From assembly GCA_030544215.1 (NCBI GenBank), contig JARZZO010000002.1:79987150-80051149 (forward strand): 64,000 nucleotides of DNA, given 5' to 3'. Shown here piece by piece: positions 55,201-64,000 of the stretch (the first letter of the stretch is position 1; the number at the start of each line of letters is the position of its first letter). The notes under the pieces were generated by a model that saw only the letters and a program-made list of their open reading frames with translations, did not search any database and had not been told where the DNA came from. Source of the DNA: Zantedeschia hybrid cultivar. Lineage: Eukaryota; Streptophyta; Magnoliopsida; Alismatales; Araceae. A program made the position numbers and the translations under genes.

Positions 55201-57332
55201 TTTTTCGTTTGTGAATACCATTGGATGCATATGAAGGAACTAAGAAATCTTTAAAGACAATTAAACTTAAAACTTCTAATGTAATGGGCTATGAAATTTT
55301 ATTCTAAAGTTTCTCATATACTATCAACATGCCACATACGTGCCAAGTATTCTGATGCAAAGAAGTGTAACGGATGCGTAGAGATGTGCATGTATTTAAT
55401 CTAAGGTTCTTAAGTCAAATATTTCGTACTTACTACATTATTTATTCTTAGTGAAAGCCATTTGGTCCCACACTGGGTATTCGTGACCATTGGTCCATGG
55501 TAGTTTTGGGACTCTCCGTCTGCTACCCGAGCTTTTGGTGCGTTGGTAGGGACAGTAACGTGGTATCAGAGCCTGTTTGCTCCTTAGATTTTCCCCATTT
55601 GGTGTATAGTTTTGGGAGATCCATTTGCCATATGACCCTACTCGGGGGTTAGCAAAAGCCATTATGTCCTGTACCAGGCATTCATGAGCTACTTTGTGCC
55701 TATGTTAGTTCAGGAACTCCCTGTCCACTAAAATTTTGGGTTGATGCTTTGGTTTAGTAACTTGGCATCCAAGCGAGGTTGCTCATTGGGTTTCTCACAT
55801 TTGGCCTTGGATTCTTAGGAGTGCCACTTGCAATCCAAAACTACTGGGGTTCATTGTAGGAGGAATGGTTGGCAAAAAGCCATCAAACCCCATATCAGCA
55901 ATTCATGAGCTACTCCATCCTAGCCATCAAACCCCATATCAGCAATTCATGAGCTACTCCATCCTGTACCTGTTCTGGGATTCTCTATCTAACTCAAGTT
56001 TTGAGTCAACCATTTGCCTCAGTAACTTGGTATTGGAGAGCTGATTTGCTTGTTCATTTCCCCTGTTTGCATGGGTGGTTTTGGGAGTGTCGCTTGCTCC
56101 AAGACTGTGGATTCGTGATTTGGGGGTGGGGGGGTTGATTGTTGGTGAAAGCTTGTAGTCTCATACTGGGTATTCACAAGCCACTCTGTGCCTACTTAGT
56201 TCTGGCACTCTTCACTCGCTAATTTGAGTTTTGTTTTGATGATTTGGTCTGATAATGCTTATATTTTGTCTTATGTAACTAGTCTGTTTTATCTGCATTG
56301 TACAAAAGCATCATCTAGACACGTGGATGTATTTACTAAGTCTTTTAATCAGATGCTGATGAATGTTCTCTTACTTGCCTTTGGGGTATCCAACAAAAAA
56401 TGGTGTGTTCAATTTCCTCTAGGCCATGCATGCTGCACCAATGTATATTGCTGAGACTGCGCCAAGTCAAATACGGGGCAGGCTTATTTCTTTGAAGGAG
56501 TTTTTCATAGTACTTGGAATGCTTGTAAGTATTAAAGTTTCATTGTGATTATTCTGGACAATTTCAGTTCTCCTGAAAATAGTTGAACTTGTATATATTG
56601 AGTGATCTATTTTATTTTGCAGTTGGGTTATATAGCTGGTAATATGTATGTAGACATGGTCTCTGGATGGCGTTATATGTATGCTTCCAGTGCTCCTATA
56701 TCTCTGATTATGGGTGTTGGGATGTGGTGGCTACCTGCATCACCTCGTTGGCTCCTTCTTTGTGCAATACAAGGAAAAGCAGATATCAATGCCATAAAAG
56801 AAAATGCTATTTGTTGCCTCTGCCGCCTCAGAGGCAGACCTGTCAGTAGTTCATCCTCTGAAGAAATTGATGGAATCTTGGTTGAGCTCTCTTACACCGA
56901 CCAGGAGAAGAAAGCTGGTTTTGCGGAGATATTTCAAGGAAAATGCTTAAAAGCCTTGGTTATTGGTGTAGGGGTGGTCTTTTTTCAGCAGGTATCTATT
57001 CCCTTGAGATTTTGAGTCAATGGCTTAGTCACTGGTAGCTTGTATTTTTTCTGTCTTCATCACATACTACCAGATCCTGCGGCATAGACTTTTGCCACCT
57101 AACACAGATCCCTTCCTGTTCTTATATCAGGTGACTGGACAGCCAAGTGTTCTATATTATGCTGCAACTATCCTTAAAGTAATTATTTTGTTTAAACGTT
57201 TATACAATATTGACTTTCTATGAACTTCTGTGATGTCTGTCACTCTAACTGATCTAATTTTATGGACAGAGTGCTGGATTTTCTGCCGCATCTGATGCAA
57301 CTCGGGTCTCGATTCTGCTAGGTTTACTAAAG
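52284..57332 (+). CDS. D-xylose-proton symporter-like sugar transporter, XYLL2 type (first ten exons)
   Basis: Seen: exons 52284-52343, 52737-52831, 52989-53067, 54514-54573, 54690-54756, 54841-54965, 56423-56524, 56623-56991, 57131-57178 and 57270-57332, all GT-AG, joined in frame for 356 codons. The start opens MAPVSFDPERLTPSAGHKPD. Family marks: PALGGLLYGYDIGATSGATI (first membrane segment), GRRRE at 121-125 (MFS loop 2-3 motif), HAAPMYIAETAPSQIRGRL, GWRYMYASSAPISLIMG, LPASPRWLLL at 233-242, QQVTGQPSVLYYA at 318-330. This major-facilitator family moves sugars with protons across internal membranes such as the tonoplast. Family members have about 500 residues, so membrane segments 7-12 must lie beyond the Gypsy element, to the right. 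All motifs are intact. XYLL2 rather than plastid XYLL3 is an inference from the central loop and the lack of an obvious transit peptide. Confidence 0.95.
55440..56225. repeat. Degenerate tandem array, ~210-260-bp units, in transporter intron 6
   Basis: About four units, starting near 55455, 55660, 55878 and 56150, share AAAGCCAT, then a CAT/TTCATGAGC.ACT block, then GGGA.TCTC, GTAACTTGG and TTTGGGAGTG. The first contains TGGTATCAGAGCC at 55562-55574, an initiator-tRNA binding-site motif; equivalent spots in later units are decayed. Unit 3 holds a perfect 44-bp internal tandem duplication (55878-55921 and 55922-55965). Confidence 0.65.
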
Positions 57333-57781
57333 GTGTATAGATTTATCCAAGAAGTAACCGCTTATATCTTCTGATCCCTGATTGTGATGGATGTGTGGCT
57401 TCTATGTCATAGTGCCTGTTAACCTTACATATTTTAGACAAGAGCTATGGTTGTGGAATGATCTTCTCGAATAATTAGTATCTGATTATTGACCATTAAA
57501 TGTCAAAGGTCGAGGTTTGGGCATTTGCATATAGACCTTTCACATAGTGATGTTGCCTTTACTTCAGTTAGTTGTGTTATTTTATTTGAACTCATTCATT
57601 TTGGAAGTTCAAGATACAATTTTAGCTTTATCTGAATAATAGTGCTTCCTTCCACATTTATTATGCCTTCGAATATAGCAACTTCATTATAGTTGTATGT
57701 TTTTGTTGAAAATAAAACCTTACTGAGCACTTAGTATTTCATCCTGCTCTTGAAGTAAATACTTGCTGTTATTTTAGTTAG

Positions 57782-58901
57782 TGATGCGGCAGAATCCGAT
57801 TCGGCCCATAGAAGCAGGCCCAAACCCCACTGAGCCCAACAGCGGCAGTACCAGGCCCTCCGGGAGCCTTCGGCCCGTCAGCGGCCCAGTAGCCTTCGGC
57901 CCATGAGCGGCACCCACGCTCCCGGCCCAACAGGCTTCATCCCGTCAGCGGCCCACCAGCCTGCGGCCCGGGAGCAACGCGGTAGCCCAGGGACCGGCAG
58001 GTTTCGGCCCATCAGCGGCCCAACCCCCTTCGGCCCGGTAGCCGTGTCCGGCCCACTCCGGTGGCGGATCAGACGCTATGGCGGTTTGTCAGTAAGCCTC
58101 CTTTTAGTCCTACATCGGCTGCCACCGTTAACCATCCGCTACCCTCCGCTATAAGTATCCTGCTATTTGTAGCCAAGGGGGTGGTGGGAAAAACGGATGC
58201 CTCCCCAAGCTTCCGAATAGCTTTATAGCTACCTCTTTCTTACTTCCTGAATCGAATCTTCTTCAGAAGCTAACTTGACCGTCGGAGGGGGTTCCCCAGA
58301 GCTGACGTCCGGGACTCCTGCTGACTGGTTTTCTTCTTCTTTCCCTCCTGCAGGGGCTCGGTTCGAATCATCGCCGACCTCCCCGAGTCGGTCTCGGCCG
58401 CCGACCTCGGACTCCTCCCCCTGGTCTCGACGCCGAACGCCGGCCGCCCCAAGCTAGGAGACTCGGTCTCGCGCTGAAGTAGCCTCCGGACTCGCTGTCC
58501 GAGGGCGATCCCGCCAGCTGCCCTGCGTCAGGAGCCTCGGCCTCGCGCTGAAGGTGGCTCCGGGCCCCCTGGTCGGAGAGCGAGCCGTCCCCCCGTCCGA
58601 TCTCGGACTTTCCGGCTTCTGCTCCGACGCTCGTCGACCATTCGGCCGAGGGAAGCTCCTGCTCGCGCCGCGCCTTCGTCCGCCGAAGGAGCAGCGGCTC
58701 GCTATCCAAGAGCAGCTTCGGCGGCGGATCGCGCCCCCCGCGGGCGAATCCATTTCATCCCGAGAAGACCCCGTCTTCGCCCCGACGCGGACCCCTGCCG
58801 GGTCCCCCTCATCACCGTTCGACCCGGACCAGCTCCGAACCCTCTCTTTTTTCCGGATCCCCGTTTGCGGGATCCGGTCGTGATAGATCCAGTCTACATC
58901 A
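57782..58901 (+). repeat. Gypsy 5' LTR, 1120 bp
   Basis: The U3 region carries degenerate tandem units with CTTCGGCCCRTCAGCGGCCC between about 57865 and 58040. A TATA box, CTATAAGTA, lies at about 58149. Further on, two similar blocks containing CTCGGYCTCGCGCTGAAG stand near 58465 and 58535. It ends TCTACATCA. Confidence 0.88.
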
Positions 58902-58903
58902 CG

Positions 58904-58921
58904 TGGCGCCGTCTGTGGGAA
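58904..58921 (+). other. Gypsy primer-binding site
   Basis: TGGCGCCGTCTGTGGGAA starts two bases after the LTR. This is the PBS type common in plant Tat-like Gypsy elements; the tRNA is probably tRNA-Asp, which is inferred. Confidence 0.85.
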
Positions 58922-58937
58922 ACCAACAAAACAAGTC

Positions 58938-61442
58938 ATGTCTCAGCGACCTGTGACCCGACGATCCGGGCAGAGCGAAGCAGAAGCACGGGAGGCCTCG
59001 GCACAGATACCGCCCTCCGAAGGCGCGCCATCTGCCCCGCCGAACCCGCCTCTGCCGACCATCCCGGAGTCCTTCGGCTCGGAAGACCGAGTGGGGGTAC
59101 TCCAGCAGCAAGTGGCCACGCTGGCCGCTGCCGTCACGTCCCTAGCGCCTCTTCAGGAGATGGTGTCCGCCATCGCCCAGCGCATGGGATTGACGGGGCA
59201 GCCTCCCCAGCAGGCGCCGCTCCCCCCACTCTACTCAGTACAAGACGCCCGGTTCCGACCGGTGCCTGCGCCAGCCTCTCTCTACGAAGCTGCGGCGGCG
59301 CGCAGCGAGCCCTCGGCATTGCCTGCCCGAGCTCCCCGCGTCGATCGCCCGACGGAGCAGGATTATGCTTCGTCGGAGTACCATCCGGCTCGGACCGGAG
59401 GGCCATCCGTCGCCACCTCGGCCGCCCCGGACCTGGACCAGCGGCTGACGGCGATGCGCAAGGAGATGCAGCAGATGGTGTCCCGGCCTCACGGGGCGCC
59501 CCTCGCCAGCAGCATCCTGGAGCAGACCCCGTTCACGGCGGAGCTCCTGGCCACTGAGGTGCCCCCCGACTTCAAGCTGCCGAAGGGCCCTCTCTACGAT
59601 GGGATGACAGATCCGGTCTGTCATTTCCAGAGGTTCAACGCCTACCTCCGGGTCCGGGGGATCTCCGAGGCAGTCCGCTGCCGTCTCTTCCCCCTCACCC
59701 TCGAAAAGATCGCCCTCACCTGGTTCGAGACGCTGGCCCCCAACTCCATCCACTCCCTAGCACAGTTGGGCCAGTTGTTCATCGACCAGTTCTATGATGC
59801 CACCCGGCAGAGCAAGACCTCCGCCAGCCTGCTGGCTATTCGGCAAGGTCCTGCCGAGACTCTCCAGGATTACTTCACCAGGTTCCGGATCGAGGCCGCC
59901 CAGATCCCGAACCTCGACAGCTCGATCGCAGTTTCAGCCGTGATCAGCGGGTGCCGGGACGAGGGGCTCCTCGGTTCCATTGGGAAGCGCCATCCCCCGA
60001 CCTTCCAGGACCTCGTGGCCCGGGCCCATAAGTACATCAACCGGGAGGCCCTGATGCTGTCCAGAGGAAGAGGCGCCACCGAAGCCATCTCGGCACCTGC
60101 TCCCCAGGTGGTTCGACCTCGGCCGGAGGACCAGGAGTCCTCACGCAAGCGCTATCGCCGGGAGGACTGGGACAGGGAGAGGCGACGGGATCCGCAGCCG
60201 CGGTACCTACCCTTACCTGCTCCCCCTTCCCGAATGCTCATGGAGGTGAAGGGCATGCTCCGGCGACCTGACCGCATCAAGACCGATCCTCGCCGCAGGG
60301 ATCCCGGCAGGTATTGTGAATACCACCGGGAGATCGGCCACACGACGGACGAGTGTCGGCAGCTCCGGGAAGAAATCGACCGCATCATCCGGGAGGGAAG
60401 ACTGCCGCAGTACCGCCGGGAGCAGCCGCCGCAGAACCGGGACGTCCCTGCAGCGCCCAGACAACAGCAACCCTCAGCAACAGAAGCCGCTCTTCCGCCA
60501 AAAGCCACCTCGGCCCCGGTAGAATCGTCCCACCAAAGACCCAGTTCTGGGTCTATCATGATGATATCCGGGGGACCGGGGGAAGGGTCCAGGCCGCGGC
60601 AGCGCCGCACGGTGGCAGCAGTCGAAGGCGAGCCGAAGAAGCCTCGTCTGGAAGACATCACCTTCGGCGCCGAGGACCTGACTGATGTTCAGGTCCCTCA
60701 TGACGACGCTCTCGTCGTCAATGCTGTAATCAACAACTATGATGTACATAGGATCTTTGTGGATAATGGAAGTGCCCCAAATGTCTTGTTTTACGACTGT
60801 TTTGAAAAGTTGGGATTGAGTGAGGCTAACATGAAACCTCACCGGGGCCCCCTCTACGGTTTTAACGGCTCGCCTTGCCGAGTAGAGGGCATTGTCCGGC
60901 TTCCTGTAACCTTAGGCTCCGCCCCCCGGCAATTGACCGTCGAAACAGACTTCGCCGTTGTGAGGATCGAGTCAGCCTACAACGCCATATTCGGCCGAAG
61001 ACTCATCGGCGGAATCGGGGCCGTATTTTCATCCTTCCATCAGAAACTGAAATTCTATACCAATTGTGGGATAGGCGAAGCAAAGGGAAGCCAAGAAGCC
61101 GCTCGGCAGTGCTACATGATTTCGGTCAAGGGGAAGAACGCAGCCGAAACCCTGGTGATCGAATCATCGGCCGAAGCGTCTCCGGGAGAAGCGCTTCTCG
61201 CCATCCCTGTTCCAGGAGGCGAAGGGCGAGTCCTAATGATAGGCTCCGGCCTGGAGAAAGGTGAAGCAGAAAAGCTTACCGAGTTCTTGAAGAGGAACCT
61301 CGACGTCTTCGCCTGGTCTCCGGCAGACATGTCCGGGGTTGACCCGGAGGTGGCAGAGCACCGACTCCATACCGATCCCAACCAGCCCCCGGTGAAGCAG
61401 AAGCGGCGCACCTTCAACCAGGAAAGGAGAGCCGCCATCTAA
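58938..61442 (+). CDS. Gypsy gag-protease part of the polyprotein, 834 codons to an in-frame TAA
   Basis: Start MSQRPVTRRSGQSEAEARE lies 17 bp after the PBS. A Pro/Ala-rich N-terminus is followed by the retrotransposon gag domain at about 205-370 (LTWFETLAPNSIHSLAQL, QDYFTRFRIEAAQIPNL). A zinc-binding-like C460-H463-H468-C473 cluster sits at 460-473. An aspartic protease site VDNGSAPNVLF has D609. The linker FAWSPADMSGVDPEVAEHRL leads into reverse transcriptase. The frame stops at TAA 61440-61442 and continues in the same frame after it, so this is one polyprotein frame with a nonsense codon or a readthrough site. Confidence 0.9.
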   Translation: MSQRPVTRRSGQSEAEAREASAQIPPSEGAPSAPPNPPLPTIPESFGSEDRVGVLQQQVATLAAAVTSLAPLQEMVSAIAQRMGLTGQPPQQAPLPPLYSVQDARFRPVPAPASLYEAAAARSEPSALPARAPRVDRPTEQDYASSEYHPARTGGPSVATSAAPDLDQRLTAMRKEMQQMVSRPHGAPLASSILEQTPFTAELLATEVPPDFKLPKGPLYDGMTDPVCHFQRFNAYLRVRGISEAVRCRLFPLTLEKIALTWFETLAPNSIHSLAQLGQLFIDQFYDATRQSKTSASLLAIRQGPAETLQDYFTRFRIEAAQIPNLDSSIAVSAVISGCRDEGLLGSIGKRHPPTFQDLVARAHKYINREALMLSRGRGATEAISAPAPQVVRPRPEDQESSRKRYRREDWDRERRRDPQPRYLPLPAPPSRMLMEVKGMLRRPDRIKTDPRRRDPGRYCEYHREIGHTTDECRQLREEIDRIIREGRLPQYRREQPPQNRDVPAAPRQQQPSATEAALPPKATSAPVESSHQRPSSGSIMMISGGPGEGSRPRQRRTVAAVEGEPKKPRLEDITFGAEDLTDVQVPHDDALVVNAVINNYDVHRIFVDNGSAPNVLFYDCFEKLGLSEANMKPHRGPLYGFNGSPCRVEGIVRLPVTLGSAPRQLTVETDFAVVRIESAYNAIFGRRLIGGIGAVFSSFHQKLKFYTNCGIGEAKGSQEAARQCYMISVKGKNAAETLVIESSAEASPGEALLAIPVPGGEGRVLMIGSGLEKGEAEKLTEFLKRNLDVFAWSPADMSGVDPEVAEHRLHTDPNQPPVKQKRRTFNQERRAAI

Positions 61443-64000
61443 GCTGAAGTACAAAAGGGGCTGGACGCCGGACATCTCCGAGAGGTGCATCACCCAGACT
61501 GGATCGCCAATGTGGTCATTGTGCCAAAGAAAGATGGCAAATGGCGCATGTGCGTGTACTTCACCAACCTCAATAAGGCCTGTCCCATGGACAGTTTTCC
61601 GCTGCCTCGGATAGACCAGGTGGTGGACGCCACTTCTGGCCACGAGCTCTTAAGCTTCCTCGACGCCTATTCAGGCTACCACCAGATCCGGATGCATCCG
61701 GACGACGAGAGCAAGACCAGCTTCACCACCGATTTGGGTCTGTACTGCTACACCCGAATGCCCTTCGGTCTGAAGAACGCCGGCGCGACATATCAGCGAC
61801 TGGTCAACAAGGTATTCGCCACGCAGCTCGGCCGAAACATGGAGGTCTATATAGACGACATGTTGGTCAAGAGCCCTGTCGCTGCGGAGCATCTGGCCGA
61901 TTTGGCCGAGACTTTCTCCGCCCTCAGGCGGTACAAGATGAAGCTGAACCCGGCCAAATGCGCCTTCGGGGTAGCCTCCGGAAAATTCCTCGGCTATATG
62001 GTCACTCACCGAGGGGTGGAGGCTAACCCCGAGAAGGTTTCGGCCATCATAAAAATGCGCCCCCCGGCTAACCTCCGAGAGGTACAGAAGCTGAACGGGA
62101 GGATCGCAGCCCTCAGCCGCTTCATGTCAAGGGCGGCCGACTACTGTTTTCCCTTCTTCAAGCTGCTGAAGAAGGCCAACAACTTTGACTGGACAGAAGA
62201 GTGCCAAACAGCCTTCAATCAGCTGAAGGCCTACCTCTCCAAAGTCCCCATCCTGTCAAAACCAGTTCCCGGGGAGCCCCTGAGCTTATACCTCGCGGTC
62301 TCCGAGACGGCCCTCAGCACCGTCCTCGTCCGAGAACAAGAAGGCATTCAGAAGCCCGTTTATTACACCAGCCGAGCCCTTCAGGGAGCGGAACTCCGGT
62401 ACCAAGCCCTGGAAAAGCTGGCTCTGGCCCTCGTCACGTCTGCAAGGAGGCTTCGGCCGTATTTTCTGGCCCATTCCGTGAGAGTCCTCACCAATCAGCC
62501 CTTGAAGCAGATTCTTTCCCGGCCGGAGGTGTCCGGCAGGTTGGCAAAGTGGGCAATTGAGCTGGGGGAGTTCGACATCTCCTACGCCCCTCGGGTAGCA
62601 ATAAAAGCCCAAGCGTTGGCGGACTTCATCGCTGAACTTACCCCCGGCGTTTCTGCCACACCGCAGCCGGAGACCGAGGTGGTCATAGCCGACACTACTT
62701 CGGCACCTTCGCCACCGGATGAGTGGCAACTCTTTGTGGACGGCTCCGCGTGCTCTACAGGCAGCGGCGCCGGATGGATCCTGGCGTCACCCGAAGGAAT
62801 CATCACGGAGTACGCCCTGCGTTTCTCCTTTCCAGCGACAAACAACGCCGCCGAGTACGAAGCTCTCATCTCCGGCCTCCGGGCCGCGAAGAAGCTCGGC
62901 GCCCGGAACCTGAAAGCCTTCAGCGATTCTCAGTTGATCGTCGGCCATGTTTCCGGGGAGTATGAGGCTCGGGACGCAGTGATGGCGTCTTATCTCCAGG
63001 TAACTCGCAAAATGCTCAGTCAGTTCGATTCCTGTGAAATCATCAGGATCCCGAGATCCGAGAATACCCGGGCCGATGCCCTTTCCCGGTTGGCGTCAAC
63101 CCAAGACGGGGGCGGAGGCCGGATGATCCTCGTCGAGGAGCTCGCCGAACCCAGCCTCGGTGAAACCGAAGCCATGCAAATTGCTGAAGCAGAGGCCGAG
63201 ACGTGGATGACTCCCCTCGTCGCTTTCCTTCTCCAAGGAGAAGTCCCACCAGATCCAAGGGAAGCGAGGCGCATTCGGCAGCGCTCATCCCACTTTCTCC
63301 TTTTGGACGGGGCGTTGTACAAAAAATAATTCGGCCGACCACTGCTACGGTGCCTCGGCCCAGCAGAAGCCGACTACGCCGTAAGAGAGGTCCACGAAGG
63401 AGTGTGCGGAGCGCATGCAGGAGGAAGAGCCCTGGCTCACAAGCTCCTGAGACAAGGCTACTGGTGGCCAACACTCCGAGAGGACGCTCTAGCCCTCGTG
63501 CGGCGCTGCGACCAGTGCCAGAGGTTTAGCTCCCTCATTCATCAGGCGGCCACCCTTCTGACCCCATTATCTGATCCCTGGCCTTTCGCCCAATGGGGAA
63601 TCGACATCCTGGGACCTTTTCCCGTCGCCACCGGCCAAAGGAAATTCCTCATCGTGGCGGTCGATTACTTCACCAAGTGGGTCGAAGCCGAACCTCTCGC
63701 TACAATAACCGACAACAATGCTTGGAACTTCGTATGGAAGTCTGTCATTTGCCGGTTCGGTATCCCTCGGGCCATCATCTCTGACAACGGAAAGCAGTTC
63801 GATAACCGACGGTTCGGTGACAACTGCGCCAGCTTCGGCATACTCCACAAGTTCACTTCGGTAGCGCATCCTCAAGCGAACGGACAAGCCGAAGTCACTA
63901 ACCGAAGCCTCTTACAGGGATTGAAAACCCGACTCGGCGAAGCTAAGGGCCGATGGGTGGAAGAGCTGCCGAGTGTCCTATGGGCCTATCGGACTACAAG
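61443..64000 (+). CDS. Gypsy pol part: RT, two RNase H domains, integrase (interrupted by one TAA, 3' end outside)
   Basis: It is in the same frame as gag-protease. RT motifs: VVIVPKKDGKWRMCV, FLDAYSGYHQI, MPFGLKNAGATYQ and YIDD (about 61849-61860). The first RNase H covers about 62270-62640 (YYTSRALQGAELRYQALEKL). The second, archaeal-type RNase H shows FVDGSACSTGSGAGW, NNAAEYEALISGL, FSDSQLIVG and NTRADALSRLA (about 62730-63090), with the expected acidic residues. A TAA follows at 63327-63329; then the frame reopens in the same phase with the integrase zinc finger, core GIDILGPF, ISDNGKQF and HPQANGQAE (D, D, E present). The rest lies outside the window. Confidence 0.9.

Larger units (their letters stand above)
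57782..64000 (+). mobile_element. Ty3/Gypsy LTR retrotransposon, Tat lineage, cut by the window edge
   Basis: It begins at a 1120-bp LTR with TGATG...CATCA ends, followed by PBS, gag-protease, reverse transcriptase, two RNase H domains and integrase. The presence of a second, archaeal-type RNase H between the first RNase H and integrase is the known mark of the Tat lineage. It is GC-rich against an AT-rich host intron. It sits in intron 10 of the sugar transporter, sense orientation. The left target copy would be GTTAG (57777-57781); the other end is outside. Confidence 0.95.

Noticed and set aside
58368..58939. Long minus-strand frames in the Gypsy LTR and across gag
   Set aside because: They lie antisense to a well-supported element in GC-rich sequence and show no domain.

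Overview
The window is plant nuclear DNA. It holds three intron-containing host genes of plant families, a great deal of LTR-retrotransposon sequence, and AT-rich intergenic DNA full of small foldback repeats. Introns are long and packed with transposons, so the genome is probably a large angiosperm genome. First exons are GC-rich compared with later ones. The species cannot be fixed from the sequence alone.

Layout: (1) Positions 429-21357, minus strand, hold the first nine exons of an OSCA1/CSC1-type calcium-permeable channel gene; its 3' exons lie off the left edge. Its introns carry a 208-bp tandem array, a 5'-truncated RTE-type LINE with a 17-bp target-site duplication (TSD), clusters of short foldback repeats, a hAT-like MITE with a GATCGG-rich core, and a 1.79-kb solo LTR with a 5-bp TSD. 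The solo LTR itself contains a second hAT-like MITE with a GGTACC-rich core. (2) Positions 21.7-28.9 kb are intergenic, AT-rich, with MITEs, a tandem duplication and an unexplained GC-rich island. (3) Positions 28957-37476, minus strand, hold a small three-exon gene for a basic protein of about 122 residues. Its promoter has the telo-box plus site II signature of ribosome-biogenesis genes, and part of that upstream region is repeated about 1 kb further out. Its second intron holds a MITE split by a very young, apparently intact Copia element (30047-36366; two LTR mismatches in 241 bp; TSD GTAAA). (4) Positions 37.7-52.2 kb are intergenic, with more MITEs and a decayed plus-strand relative of the same Copia family (about 45530-49340). 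(5) Positions 52284-57332, plus strand, hold the first ten exons of a D-xylose-proton-symporter-like sugar transporter (XYLL2 type). Its next intron is entered at 57782 by a long Tat-lineage Gypsy element with a 1120-bp LTR, which runs off the right edge; its polyprotein frame is open except for two TAA codons.

The three host genes have no evident functional link. The common theme is intron growth by nested insertion: both large LTR elements sit in introns in the sense orientation of their host gene. The most unusual structures are the two hAT-like MITEs with near-palindromic satellite cores, a small MITE family seen three times, the duplicated promoter, and the conserved hairpin-like repeats just inside the 3' LTR of the Copia family. 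I found no prokaryotic-type system, CRISPR array, tRNA or rRNA gene.
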